NCBI RefSeq assembly: GCF_025144465.1
Contig: NZ_CP083553.1
Span: forward strand, 3,882,290 to 3,946,289
Direction: 5' to 3'
DNA: 64,000 bases
Source: Leisingera sp. S132
Lineage (GTDB): Bacteria; Pseudomonadota; Alphaproteobacteria; Rhodobacterales; Rhodobacteraceae
Shown: positions 1 to 8,055 of the stretch, piece after piece
Position numbering within the stretch: the first letter of the stretch is position 1
Layout: every line of letters begins with the position of its first letter
Position numbers and translations under genes: made by a program
Notes under the pieces: generated by a model
What the model saw: the letters and a program-made list of their open reading frames with translations, nothing else
Told to the model about the DNA's origin: nothing
Databases searched by the model: none

Positions 1-62
1 AGCGCTTCGTTATAGGCCCGCCAGTTCTTGATCTTGTAGGTCGGGGGTGTTGGTCTGCTCAT
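1..62 (-). CDS. IS5-family transposase, N-terminal 20 codons only
   Basis: The minus-strand reading frame starts at ATG 62-60 with a purine-rich ribosome site (GGAGGG) just upstream and encodes MSRPTPPTYKIKNWRAYNEA before leaving the window. This opening is typical of the IS5/IS903-type DDE transposases common in Rhodobacteraceae (from memory of the family). No catalytic residues are inside the window, so activity cannot be judged. Confidence 0.8.
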   Translation of the reverse strand, partial: MSRPTPPTYKIKNWRAYNEA

Positions 63-125
63 GCCCTCCAGCTATCACGCTGGATTCATGAGATGAATCC
101 CTCACCCGATTTGCGCAACAGAGCC
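1..125 (-). mobile_element. IS5-family (IS903-type) insertion sequence, left-clipped end
   Basis: This is the outer end of an insertion sequence running off the left edge. The terminal inverted repeat reads GGCTCTGTTGCGCAAATC on the minus strand (positions 125 to 108), close to the 18-bp ends of the IS903 group, which begin GGCTTTGTTG. It is followed, after about 45 bp of leader, by the first codons of a transposase. The element is oriented so that its transposase is read leftwards, out of the window. IS903-type elements make 9-bp target duplications; the candidate here would be positions 126-134, but the other end is outside the window, so this cannot be checked. Confidence 0.85.
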
Positions 126-759
126 CCTTGACGCGTATCCTGCCAAGCCAAGGTCTGAGCTCCTTTTACATGCTGGTCGTGAGCTGACACGGCTGTGCGA
201 TCGGGTCTGCGGAGACCGTTCGGGGATCAGGAGACGACAGTTTCCGTGATTTTGCCAAGCACCTTCAGCTGTTCTGGCGATAGCAGACGTACCGCGGCAG
301 CCGGACCGCCTGAATCCCTGCAATCGGCGCAGCAAATGCAGCTGTGCCAGCTGCAGTAAATTCTTGGAAGAAAGTCGGTATCACTCTGGCAAACGCCATT
401 AGCCTGTTTCCATCCGGCCTGGAATTTTGCGAAGCATTTCCTGGCGTATAAACCAAAACCAGCAACACTGAATGGCAGCGAGTTCAGAACCATAGGTTGC
501 GGGCCACTTATGCGCCTGGCAATGCTGATATCAAATCCGGATGCGCGGTTCGGCCGGCCAGAGCAGAGTAGCTTTGGCAGCATCGCTGCCGGATAGGACG
601 CAGCGCTCCAAGATAGCAGGCAAGCAAAAAGGCTGCATGCTGCTGAGTTTGCACAGTGTCACGTCTGGCTTTAGGCAGCCAATGCTGCCTGCGCCCCTTG
701 CAAGCTCCGGTTTCATGTGACGAAAACTGCCTTGGGAGCGGGGCCGGCAGGGATGTTTA
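126..759. other. Intergenic stretch without a convincing gene
   Basis: About 630 bp between the insertion sequence and the flbT terminator. Several open frames of 60-120 codons exist on both strands, but their products are Cys/Arg-rich with no recognisable family and none has a good ribosome site. One minus-strand frame (531-716, 61 codons) has a compositionally odd Cys/Pro/Met-rich product and might be a reiterated short ORF, but I cannot confirm that. A 7-bp perfect hairpin (AGGCAGC / GCTGCCT) lies at 673-690. The stretch could be decayed DNA next to the insertion sequence. Confidence 0.5.
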
Positions 760-760
760 A

Positions 761-798
761 AACCCGCCCTGGCATCGGTAGCCGGGGCGGGCGGGGTT
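761..798 (-). terminator. Rho-independent terminator of the flaF-flbT transcript
   Basis: Read on the minus strand, a GC-rich stem (about AAACCCCGCCC pairing with GGGCGGGTTT, with one bulge and a loop of about 15 nt) begins at the flbT stop codon and is followed by TTTTAAAC. This is a canonical intrinsic terminator placed directly at the end of flbT. Confidence 0.7.
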
Positions 799-1202
799 TA
801 GGACGGCCGGACTGCGAACAGACGGTCTTCGCGTGGCAGCAATGTTCGAAGAGCTTTCAGGCAGCGGTAATGGTTGTTGCTGATCAGAGCGTCGGTCGCT
901 TCCGCGATGGAGGAGCGGCTGTCTGGATCAGTGAAGACCTGGCTCAGCTCCTCGATCCGGCGCAGCATGGGCAGGCGTTCTTCTTCGGGATCGGCATCAC
1001 CTGACAGGATCAGCTGTGCCGCGTAGCACACCCGGCGCACCGGCGTATTGGCCTCTTCCGGATGGATTGCGTCGCGAAGACGCAGGATGTTGGCGTCTGG
1101 AGTGACAATGGAAAGACGGCTGCGGCGGTCGCCGTTTTCAATCACCGCACCATTTACCAGGACGCGCTCCTTTGGGGCTAGTTTCAGGACAAGTCCGCTC
1201 AT
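798..1202 (-). CDS. flbT: FlbT, flagellin synthesis post-transcriptional regulator
   Basis: A 134-residue cytoplasmic protein matching FlbT in length and in its opening MSGLVLKLAPKERVLVNGAV. In Caulobacter, FlbT binds the 5' untranslated region of flagellin mRNA and promotes its decay until the hook is complete. The gene starts with ATG two bases after the flaF stop, so the two are translationally linked, and the flagellin gene lies directly upstream in the same direction. A terminator follows at the stop codon. Identification rests on similarity of sequence, size and neighbourhood. Confidence 0.93.
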   Translation of the reverse strand: MSGLVLKLAPKERVLVNGAVIENGDRRSRLSIVTPDANILRLRDAIHPEEANTPVRRVCYAAQLILSGDADPEEERLPMLRRIEELSQVFTDPDSRSSIAEATDALISNNHYRCLKALRTLLPREDRLFAVRPS

Positions 1203-1204
1203 AT

Positions 1205-1576
1205 TCAGGATGCTCCGCTGCGGAGGCCACGCATGATGGCCGTATTGATTTCCACCAGCGGCCGGACATCGGCCTTGCGCTGAAGCACTTTGGTGGTGTG
1301 TTGTCTCGTGAATTCTCCCAGTTCGAACAAGTTCTGCTTGAGATCATCCGGCAGGGGATTGCCTTTCGAAGCGATGTCTACTGTGAAAATGGACCAGAGT
1401 TTCCGGTTGTCGTTCAGGGCTGTGGCGAGCTCGTTGAACCCATCGCGGCCTTTTTGCGTCGCCGTAATCATCCTGCGGGTGATCCGGGCAATCACTTCAT
1501 ACTCGAAATTCTTAGCTGTCCGGGTCGGGGTCTTTGCCGCCGAATAGGCACTCTTCGCCTTCAGAAGGGCATTCAC
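1205..1576 (-). CDS. flaF: FlaF, flagellin biosynthesis facilitator
   Basis: A 123-residue protein of the FlaF family (opening MNALLKAKSAYSAAK, mid-region LATALNDNRKLWSIF), the partner of FlbT. In alphaproteobacteria FlaF is needed for flagellin translation or secretion. The start is GTG 1576-1574, chosen because AGGA lies 7 bases upstream; an ATG four bases on is out of frame. It sits between flagellin and flbT, separated from flagellin by a GC-rich hairpin. The gene is intact. Confidence 0.92.
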   Translation of the reverse strand: MNALLKAKSAYSAAKTPTRTAKNFEYEVIARITRRMITATQKGRDGFNELATALNDNRKLWSIFTVDIASKGNPLPDDLKQNLFELGEFTRQHTTKVLQRKADVRPLVEINTAIMRGLRSGAS

Positions 1577-1621
1577 GTGTTTTCCTAACGTATTGTTCTT
1601 CAGGTTCTCTGAGAGGGGAAG

Positions 1622-1646
1622 ACCGGGGCGCCATCAGCGCCCCGGT
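1622..1646 (-). terminator. Hairpin between flagellin and flaF
   Basis: A perfect 10-bp stem (ACCGGGGCGC / GCGCCCCGGT) with a 5-nt loop (CATCA on the plus strand) 9 bp after the flagellin stop. On the minus strand it is followed by CTTCCCC rather than a U-run, so it may be a partial terminator or an RNA-stabilising 3' end that sets flagellin mRNA far above flaF-flbT. Confidence 0.6.
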
Positions 1647-1654
1647 AAGGGCTG

Positions 1655-2464
1655 TTAACGGAACAGCTGCTGCAGGGTCTGCGGCGCCTGGTTGGCGATG
1701 GAGAGCGATTGCACCGCCAGCTGCTGCTGGGTCTGCAATGCCTTCAGCCGGGCCGACGCTTCTTCCATGTTGGTGTCTGCCATGGTGCTGACACCGGACT
1801 TCAGCGAGTCGGTCAGTTTCGACACGAAGTCGTTCTGATCGGACAGGCGGTTGCTGTCCGCACCCAGCTGGGCCGCGGCGTCGATTGCAAACGTCAGCAG
1901 GGCTTCGACCTGGGTCAGAACGTCCGCTGCGTTGGCGGAGGTCAGAGCATCAATGTCGCTGGTATCCAGGGACGCACCGGTGTCGATCGCCGAAACGGTG
2001 ATCACGTCGCCGGTCGCGCTGATGCCGCCAAGAACGTCGAGCTGCGAAGTCACGGCGGTGTCAAGCAGGTTGGCACCGTTGAAGCTTGCGGAGTCGATGA
2101 TCGATTCGATCTGTTCCTTCTTCTTGGCCAGGTCAGCTTCGATCTTGTCGTGGTCAACGTTCTGCGAAACGCCGGCAACGGCCAGTTCACGCATTTCCTT
2201 CAGGGTTTCAACGATCTGCTCCATGCCGGAGGACGCGACCGCCACAGTTGCCTCGCCGAAGTTCAGGGCGTCGCCCACGGCTTCGTAGGCCTGGATGTCG
2301 GATTCCATGGTTTTGGAGATGGCCCAGACAGCGGAGTTGTCTTTCGCCATGCCGACCTCTTTACCGGTCGAGATCTGGTTCTGAGTTTCTTCCAGATTGT
2401 TGTTCACGGACTTCAGGGTCTGCAGAGCAACCATTGCGCCGTTGTTGGTCAGAATGCTGGTCAT
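1655..2464 (-). CDS. fliC: Flagellin
   Basis: A 269-residue flagellin, the subunit of the flagellar filament, exported through the flagellar type III apparatus. The conserved N-terminal D0/D1 helices are clear (MTSILTNNGAMVALQTLKSV, then the QNQISTGKEV segment) and so is the C-terminal helix (residues about 235-269, ending QTLQQLFR). The variable central domain is very short, as is usual for alphaproteobacterial flagellins. ATG 2464 has AAAGGA 8 bases upstream. The 5' leader is highly structured (see the leader entry), consistent with control by FlbT encoded two genes downstream. Confidence 0.96.
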   Translation of the reverse strand: MTSILTNNGAMVALQTLKSVNNNLEETQNQISTGKEVGMAKDNSAVWAISKTMESDIQAYEAVGDALNFGEATVAVASSGMEQIVETLKEMRELAVAGVSQNVDHDKIEADLAKKKEQIESIIDSASFNGANLLDTAVTSQLDVLGGISATGDVITVSAIDTGASLDTSDIDALTSANAADVLTQVEALLTFAIDAAAQLGADSNRLSDQNDFVSKLTDSLKSGVSTMADTNMEEASARLKALQTQQQLAVQSLSIANQAPQTLQQLFR

Positions 2465-2530
2465 AGCTTTTTCCTTTAGCTGCGGGGCGCTTTGGCCCCT
2501 GAATTACTTGCCCCTCCGGGGCGCTGTGTG
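2465..2530 (-). promoter_or_regulatory. Structured flagellin 5' leader with alternative hairpins
   Basis: The leader contains two GGGGCGC/GCCCC hairpin units in mirror arrangement: on the plus strand GGGGCGC at 2484-2490 pairs with GCCCC at 2495-2499, and GCCCC at 2510-2514 pairs with GGGGCGC at 2518-2524. Either GCCCC segment could also pair with the other GGGGC, giving mutually exclusive folds just upstream of the ribosome site. In Caulobacter FlbT acts on a structured flagellin leader; that this is its target here is inference. Confidence 0.5.
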
Positions 2531-2667
2531 ACGTCTTTCTGACTGTGCGTTCCACCGTCCGGTTTCCGCGCCACCCTTGATCAGGTGCAAGGCGACTTTG
2601 GCGCAGGATTTGCTAAGGGAGTGCTAATGGCGGAATTTGGTTTTTTAGAATTTTCCCCAAATTGCTC

Positions 2668-3027
2668 TCAGGCCCTTTTCTCCAGCTTGGCGCCGCTGCG
2701 GGTGCCAAAGCGGGTTCGGCGTCCGGATTGATCGTATACGTCCAACCCTTTGCGGATTCGGCGCAATTCGGCCATCCGTGCAGCAACTGACCGGATTCCG
2801 TTCATCGCGCTGTCCAAGAGATCCTGGTTGCGTGTCAGTTTTGTCTGAACCTGCTCCAGTGCTTCTCGTTCGAGTTCAGAAACGGAGTTCAGTTTGCCGA
2901 TGATTTTTTCTTTTTTCGCCAGCAGGTCTTCCAGCTTGGCCAGGTCGCCCGCCATAAGGGCAGTCCGTTCCTGATCAAGGATCTGATCCAGATCATCAAT
3001 GAGTTGTTGCGGGTCCGGGTTACTCAC
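2668..3027 (-). CDS. FlgN-like flagellar export chaperone
   Basis: A 119-residue, highly charged, helical protein with no signal peptide. Its N-terminal two-thirds is a long predicted coiled coil (for example DLAKLEDLLAKKEKIIGKLN), typical of FlgN/FliT-type chaperones that hold the hook-filament junction proteins FlgK and FlgL before export. The start is GTG 3027-3025, supported by AAGGAGA 8 bases upstream. It overlaps the end of the rod-protein gene by 8 bp, so the pair is an operon. The assignment is from shape, size and context rather than strong sequence identity. Confidence 0.65.
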   Translation of the reverse strand: MSNPDPQQLIDDLDQILDQERTALMAGDLAKLEDLLAKKEKIIGKLNSVSELEREALEQVQTKLTRNQDLLDSAMNGIRSVAARMAELRRIRKGLDVYDQSGRRTRFGTRSGAKLEKRA

Positions 3028-3313
3028 CTTGGGTCTCCTTCAATGCGTGATAAAGTGATTCGGCCAGGCCGATGCCGCCAGAGCGGGCAATCTGGTTGGC
3101 TTGTTCGCGGATCAGAAAACTGGAGAACTGCTCTTCGCCTGCTCCGCCGCCAAAGGCGTCGCTGGCTTCGCCGAGACCGGCGGATTTCAGCATTTCTGCA
3201 AGAAATGAGGCTTCCAGCTCAATGGCGGCTTCACGCAGCGGATCTTTGTGTGCGGGCCGCACCGGGGCAGTAGCCGATGCGCTTTGCAACGGGATAGGCA
3301 AAAGATCAGTCAT
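3020..3313 (-). CDS. flgJ: FlgJ-like rod-binding protein (scaffold domain only)
   Basis: A 97-residue protein carrying only the N-terminal rod-binding domain of FlgJ (residues about 25-95, with LREAAIELEASFLAEMLKSA and FLIREQANQIARSGGIGLAE). It lacks the C-terminal muramidase domain found in enteric FlgJ, as is normal in many alphaproteobacteria where a separate transglycosylase opens the wall. I chose ATG 3313 rather than upstream alternatives because the preceding residues look like untranslated leader and GGAG lies 9-10 bases before it. It is divergent from fliK. Confidence 0.75.
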   Translation of the reverse strand: MTDLLPIPLQSASATAPVRPAHKDPLREAAIELEASFLAEMLKSAGLGEASDAFGGGAGEEQFSSFLIREQANQIARSGGIGLAESLYHALKETQGE

Positions 3314-3440
3314 GTCCGGTTCTCCGGTTGGTGCTCGAATTCCATCGATTTTTCCGAGACTGCACTGCAACCGGTTAAAATTGCCGTAACTGCTTTGGGC
3401 TAAGTCTTTGCGAGTCGAGATAGAATGTCTGGAACAGAAC

Positions 3441-5156
3441 ATGATGATGAATTCGATCCTTGGTGTTGAACCTGCCACCGGCGGAAAAACGGCGTCTGCT
3501 GCATCTGGAAATTCAAATAAATCAGACGGTTCAAGAGATTTTTCAAATTACATGACTGCGGAACCGAACCAGGGCGAAGAGGCTGGCGCAGCGCGCTCTC
3601 CGGATGCCGAATCCCCTGTTGCGGAATCAGTGGAAGAGACGGACGCGAAGTCTGTTGAAACCGACGGCAGCAAAGAAAGTTCTTCTCAAGAAGAGGCAAA
3701 GGCAGACTTGCCCGCAACTTCCGAAAACCCGTCTGCAGCGGACCCGGATATTGCCGCTCTTGGGTTGGAGCAGGTCACTAACAATGTTGCTGGGGTGACG
3801 GATTTGCCAGCTCATGCCCAAACGGAGGGCACAGTAAGCACTGCGCAAAACGCCGCAAGCGCAGATGCCATTGACGAAACTATTACCGCTGCAAGCCAGG
3901 CTCTGCAGCGGAACGGGACACAACAGGCTGACCTTTCCAATGGCGAAGCTGGGAACGCAGCGGCAAAACTGGCTGCGCATGGCGATGCGCAACCGGTTCA
4001 GGCAAGCCAGAACACGGGTGAAAGTCAGCTTGCGGGTTCGCCGAAGCCCAGCACCGGGGCTGCAGCCCAGGTGCCGGAAACTGAAAGGACCCCTCCGCAG
4101 GAACCTCATCCGGTTAGGGGTAAGGAGGCAGTCCCCGGGAGTGCAGCGGCAATTCCGGAGGCGGTTGCCGCCAGGAAGGCAGCTGCAGGGGAAAGTTCCG
4201 GCAGCCGTTCAGAGATGAACGTCGCAGGGCAGAAGGGCACAAGCCCCTCTGGCGGCGTTCAGAGCGCTGCGGCCGGTGAGGATGCCGAGGCGGCCAAGAA
4301 AGTTTCCGGGAAGCCAAATGTGCAGGCCGTTGAACAAATGCAGGCCCGGCAGCCCGAAGGTGTAGCCCGGGCGGTTGCCGCTGGCGCGCAAGGCGCGGTG
4401 CAGTCGCTTGCAGCCGGATTGCCTGCGTCACGGGACACATCGCGCAATCCGGATCTTGGCTCGGTCAGCATCAAGGTTTCGGAGGATATTTCGGCAGAAG
4501 CCCTTGCCGAAGGAAAACCGGGTTCTGGGACATCCCGTACCGGCCAGTTCAGCACGGTGCCCGCAGTTCAGGCGGCCCCGCAAGCTTCGGTCATGTTTCA
4601 GCCGCTGTTGGCCGCTGGTTTGGCAGAAAACGCAGGCGAGGCTGATCTGCCGTTTCACGCGCTTGGGCTTTCGGGAGAGGCCCCGGGGTTGAGCCAGCTT
4701 CTGACCGAAGCGTCGTTCGGTTCACACACGGTGCACCGGCCGGAAATGCCCCGGATGATTGCAGCCCAGATCGCCGAAGCCTTCGCTGCCAAAGGCGACC
4801 AGAAGGTTGAGGTGAGCCTGAACCCTCAGGAGCTAGGGCACGTCAAGATGCGCGTGGTGACCAGCGAAACCGGCATTACGATGATTATCCAGACAGAACG
4901 CCCAGAAACCGGAGATCTGATGCGCCGCCATATCAATGAGCTGGCCGAGGAATTCCGCCGAATGGGCTATGAGGACATTTCGTTCGAGTTCAGCGGCGGC
5001 CAGGCGGGCAGCGGCGGAGATGGTGATGGCACTGAGGAAGGTGCGGGTCACGATGGCGGAGCGGCGGGGGCACGGACCGATGGCGCTGAAGCCGCCGGCG
5101 AGAAAACAATACAAAACCTCCGGCTCGGATCTGCCGGCGTGGATATGAGGGTTTGA
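3441..5156 (+). CDS. fliK: FliK-type flagellar hook-length control protein
   Basis: A 571-residue protein with a long Ala/Glu/Gln/Gly-rich low-complexity region (residues about 15-430) followed by the conserved Flg_hook C-terminal domain (about 440-530, including VEVSLNPQELGHVKMRV). FliK measures hook length and switches the export apparatus from hook to filament substrates. The frame is open back to a TTG at 3408, but I prefer one of the three tandem ATGs at 3441, 3444 and 3447, where FliK-like sequence begins; no strong ribosome site decides it. flgD follows 4 bp later. Confidence 0.85.
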   Translation: MMMNSILGVEPATGGKTASAASGNSNKSDGSRDFSNYMTAEPNQGEEAGAARSPDAESPVAESVEETDAKSVETDGSKESSSQEEAKADLPATSENPSAADPDIAALGLEQVTNNVAGVTDLPAHAQTEGTVSTAQNAASADAIDETITAASQALQRNGTQQADLSNGEAGNAAAKLAAHGDAQPVQASQNTGESQLAGSPKPSTGAAAQVPETERTPPQEPHPVRGKEAVPGSAAAIPEAVAARKAAAGESSGSRSEMNVAGQKGTSPSGGVQSAAAGEDAEAAKKVSGKPNVQAVEQMQARQPEGVARAVAAGAQGAVQSLAAGLPASRDTSRNPDLGSVSIKVSEDISAEALAEGKPGSGTSRTGQFSTVPAVQAAPQASVMFQPLLAAGLAENAGEADLPFHALGLSGEAPGLSQLLTEASFGSHTVHRPEMPRMIAAQIAEAFAAKGDQKVEVSLNPQELGHVKMRVVTSETGITMIIQTERPETGDLMRRHINELAEEFRRMGYEDISFEFSGGQAGSGGDGDGTEEGAGHDGGAAGARTDGAEAAGEKTIQNLRLGSAGVDMRV

Positions 5157-5160
5157 TCAC

Positions 5161-5838
5161 ATGACAACAGCAGTTACTTCCGCAGGCAACCCCGCGGCAC
5201 AATCCAATCCGCTGCCGGCGGCCTCACAGCAAACCTCAGGGCTGACGTCGGATTTCGAAACATTCGTGAAGATGCTGACGGCGCAGGCGACAAACCAGGA
5301 CCCCTTGGAGCCACTTGATTCGACTGAATATGCGGCGCAGCTTGCGCAGTTCTCCATGGTGGAGCAGCAGACCAAGAGCAATACATTGCTCGAGGGGCTG
5401 CAATCGCAGCTTGGGCTGGCAAACATGGCCGCTTTGTCCGGCTGGGTCGGGATGGAGGCCCGGGCAGTTGCACCAGGCTATTTCGATGGCACCAGCTCGG
5501 TCACCATTGCACCCAACCCGGCAGCAGCTGCTGACTCGGTCACCCTGGTAGTGAAAAATGAAAACGGCACTGAAGTGCAGCGCGTCACACTTCCGGTTTC
5601 GGCGGAGCCTTATGAATGGAATGGCCTGGATGACGACGGAAATGCGGTAGAAACCGGAGAGTATTCTTTTGTTGTTGAAAGCCGCAAAGGGGATGATCTG
5701 CTGCTTGCGGAACATGCCGAAGTCTACTTCAAGGTGAACGAAACCCGGATGCAGGGTGGAGAAGTTGGACTGATCACCCGGGGCGGTTCGGTGGTCCTGG
5801 CCTCTTCGGTCAGCGCGTTGCGCGAACCCGCTGTGTAA
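5161..5838 (+). CDS. flgD: FlgD, flagellar hook assembly (cap) protein
   Basis: A 225-residue hook-cap protein, without which hook subunits FlgE do not polymerise. The N-terminal export and interaction region carries the family hallmark FVKMLTAQATNQDPLEPLDS followed by AQLAQFSMVEQ. The C-terminal part holds the FlgD Ig-like/tudor region with YEWNGLDDDGNAVETGEY. It starts with ATG 4 bp after the fliK stop, so the two are co-transcribed. No flgE follows in this window; the cluster ends here on this side. Confidence 0.93.
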   Translation: MTTAVTSAGNPAAQSNPLPAASQQTSGLTSDFETFVKMLTAQATNQDPLEPLDSTEYAAQLAQFSMVEQQTKSNTLLEGLQSQLGLANMAALSGWVGMEARAVAPGYFDGTSSVTIAPNPAAAADSVTLVVKNENGTEVQRVTLPVSAEPYEWNGLDDDGNAVETGEYSFVVESRKGDDLLLAEHAEVYFKVNETRMQGGEVGLITRGGSVVLASSVSALREPAV

Positions 5839-5902
5839 TCCGGGAGTAGGCGCTGGCGGAAAATCTGTCTAAGAACAGGGCGGCCAAGCTCCGGAGTCCG
5901 CC

Positions 5903-6763
5903 CTGCAACCGCTGACAGACCAGTTCCAATCCAGTTTCTTTGCGCATTTATCCGCAATCGGGCTGCATGTTCCCGCCCCCCGGCGCCTGGCCGGCGGGCG
6001 GTCAAACCATGTCTGGCGGGCCGGGGCGCTGGTTATCAAGCTGTACGCCGAGGGCGGAGCCAACCCGCTGTTCTCCAATGATCCGGCACGGGAAGGGGCA
6101 ATTCTGGCGGCGCTTTCAGGTACCGGAATGGTGCCGCCGTTGGTTCAGACCGGGACATTCGAGGGACAAAGGTGGCTGTGTTATGCGCATGTCAACGGCA
6201 GCCCATGGCAGGAAGACACAGCCCATGTGGCCCGGTTTCTGGGGCGGGTGCATGATTTGGCCGCGCCGCCTGGGCTGCCGGACGGTGTCAATGGCAGCGC
6301 CGCGCTGGAGCGGCAGACCCTTGATATTCTGAAAGAGTGCGAGGACGTGAAAGCGCTGGCTGGATTGCGTCCGCTGGGCAGGGTTCCGCCATTGCAGCAA
6401 AGGCAGCTGATCCATGGGGATCCGGTGCCTGGCAACCTGCTGGCGCATGATGGCACGCTGACGCTGATTGACTGGCAGTGCCCGCAGATCGGTGATCCGG
6501 CGGAAGACCTTGCGTTGTTCCTGTCTCCGGCAATGCAGCTGATGTACCGGGGGGAGCCGCTGACGAAATCGCAGGAAGACAGCTTTCTGCAGGCCTATCC
6601 TGATCCGCGGGTTGCGGGCAGAACCCTGGCTCTGATGCCGTGGTTTCACTGGCGGATGGCGGCCTATTGCCTGTGGCGGGCAGAGCGCGGCGGGGTGCGG
6701 GACTGGCAGGCCTATGAACTGGAGCGTGCCGCGCTTCAGTCCATCAGACCCAAAACCGCATAG
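5903..6763 (+). CDS. APH-family phosphotransferase, probable CTG start
   Basis: A 286-residue aminoglycoside/choline-kinase-fold phosphotransferase; the substrate is unknown. The catalytic loop LIHGDPVPGNLL and the magnesium-binding LIDWQCPQIGDPAEDLA are intact, and upstream ALVIKLY provides the nucleotide-binding lysine. Homology continues upstream of the first ATG (6128), through NHVWRAG, to an in-frame TAA at 5870, and no ATG, GTG or TTG lies in between. CTG 5903 with GGAG six bases before it is the most plausible start. Alternatively the gene is damaged at its 5' end. The last 28 bp overlap the convergent oxidase gene. Confidence 0.6.
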   Translation: MQPLTDQFQSSFFAHLSAIGLHVPAPRRLAGGRSNHVWRAGALVIKLYAEGGANPLFSNDPAREGAILAALSGTGMVPPLVQTGTFEGQRWLCYAHVNGSPWQEDTAHVARFLGRVHDLAAPPGLPDGVNGSAALERQTLDILKECEDVKALAGLRPLGRVPPLQQRQLIHGDPVPGNLLAHDGTLTLIDWQCPQIGDPAEDLALFLSPAMQLMYRGEPLTKSQEDSFLQAYPDPRVAGRTLALMPWFHWRMAAYCLWRAERGGVRDWQAYELERAALQSIRPKTA

Positions 6764-8055
6764 GCTGGCGGCATCAATAGCCGGCGGGTGCGGCCAAATG
6801 GAAACCGCGGCAACTTGTGCACCGCCGGAGAATAGGGCAGCTCCGGTTGAATATCCTGCACCAGATCACTGAGAATGCGCCCGGCATAGCTGCCCATTGC
6901 AACGCCATTGCCGTGGTAGCAGAGACCGGCAAACAGGCCCGGATGACCCGGCACCGGCCCGATGAAAGGCACCAGATTGCGCGACAAGCAGACCATGCCG
7001 GACCAGCAATGGGTGGTTTCGACCTGATGCCACTCCGGGAACATTGCCTCGAAGTCTTGCCTTAGCTTGCGACGGATTCCGGCTTCGGCCCGGGGAGAGG
7101 ACAACAGCCCGCCGCGCATCCCGAAAAGGAGCCTGTTGTCCGGCATCAGGCGGAAGTAGTGCAGCAGGTTGCGGGTGTCATAGGCCATCTGATGCGAAAA
7201 CCAGCCCTGCGCCTGCAGCTCTGTTTCTGTCAGGGGGCGGGTCACCATGACCGTGGATTGTGCAGGCATGTACCGCCCGGCCAGCCAATCCGGCAAATCC
7301 TCCGAGGAATAACCGTTGGTGGCGATGATGACCTTGGATGCCTTCAAGGGTCCATTATTCGTCTCTATTTCATATCCGCTGCCGGCATGTCTGATAGAGC
7401 GGGCGGGGCTCCGCTGGTACAGTCTTGCACCGGCATTCGCGGCGGCGGCGGCCAGGCCGAACAGGTATTTGCGCGGGTTCAGCGCAAAGCCCACCGGTGT
7501 TGTCAGCGCGGCATGAAACCTGCCGTTAAGGCCGTGATCAGCCAGCTGGCGACGGGAGAGAAACTCCTGCTCTTCACCAGCTTTCCGCATTTCCTTTGCA
7601 ATGGCTGACAGACGGCGTGCGGCTTTCTCATTGTGGGCCAGCTGGGTTTCCCCGCGCGAATGGGTGTCGGCGCTGATGCCGTGTGTTTCCAGCAGTTGGT
7701 CTACAAGGTCCACAGCGGCCACTTCGCTGGCGTCATAGGCGTCAGCGGCGGGCTTGCCGAAAACCCTGCGCATTGCGCCGCTCGACAGTTTCGAGCCGCC
7801 AAGGCAGCAGAACCCGCCATTGCGCCCGGAGGCGCCCCAGCCGGGAGTTTCTGCTTCCAGCAGGACTACTGAGGCACCGCTTTCAGCCAAATGCAGGGCC
7901 GCTGATACTCCAGTAAAGCCGCCGCCGATGATCGCCACATCGGCGGCAGTTTCTCCTTCCAGAACAGGCCAGTCCGGTGCCGGGATGGTCTCGTCCCACC
8001 AGCAGTTGCTGCGCGGGCCGGGACCATAGGCATAGCCGGAGAAGATCCGGCGCAT
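6736..8055 (-). CDS. FAD-dependent oxidoreductase (PuuB/DadA-type amine oxidase)
   Basis: A 439-residue flavoprotein of the DAO family with the dinucleotide motif GGGFTG at residues 44-49 and the FAD-binding GASGRNGGF around 74-82. It most resembles gamma-glutamylputrescine oxidase (PuuB), which oxidises the glutamylated diamine to an aldehyde with release of ammonia and peroxide. The start codon shares a base with the potI stop (TGATG), so it is the last gene of a polyamine-uptake operon, supporting a role in putrescine degradation. No PuuA-like glutamate-putrescine ligase is present in the window, so the substrate could also be a free amine. Confidence 0.8.
   Translation of the reverse strand: MRRIFSGYAYGPGPRSNCWWDETIPAPDWPVLEGETAADVAIIGGGFTGVSAALHLAESGASVVLLEAETPGWGASGRNGGFCCLGGSKLSSGAMRRVFGKPAADAYDASEVAAVDLVDQLLETHGISADTHSRGETQLAHNEKAARRLSAIAKEMRKAGEEQEFLSRRQLADHGLNGRFHAALTTPVGFALNPRKYLFGLAAAAANAGARLYQRSPARSIRHAGSGYEIETNNGPLKASKVIIATNGYSSEDLPDWLAGRYMPAQSTVMVTRPLTETELQAQGWFSHQMAYDTRNLLHYFRLMPDNRLLFGMRGGLLSSPRAEAGIRRKLRQDFEAMFPEWHQVETTHCWSGMVCLSRNLVPFIGPVPGHPGLFAGLCYHGNGVAMGSYAGRILSDLVQDIQPELPYSPAVHKLPRFPFGRTRRLLMPPAYAVLGLMD

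Noticed and set aside
717..1004. Plus-strand open frame of 95 codons
   Set aside because: Antisense to flbT and its terminator; product has no family resemblance and flbT is clearly real.
2560..2640. Sigma-28 or sigma-54 promoter upstream of flagellin
   Set aside because: Partial matches (TAAA with GCC at wrong spacing; GCAC-N-TTAGCA without the GG) do not meet either consensus.
3408..3440. TTG 3408 as start of fliK
   Set aside because: The first 11 residues have no FliK character and the ATG cluster at 3441-3449 is a simpler start.
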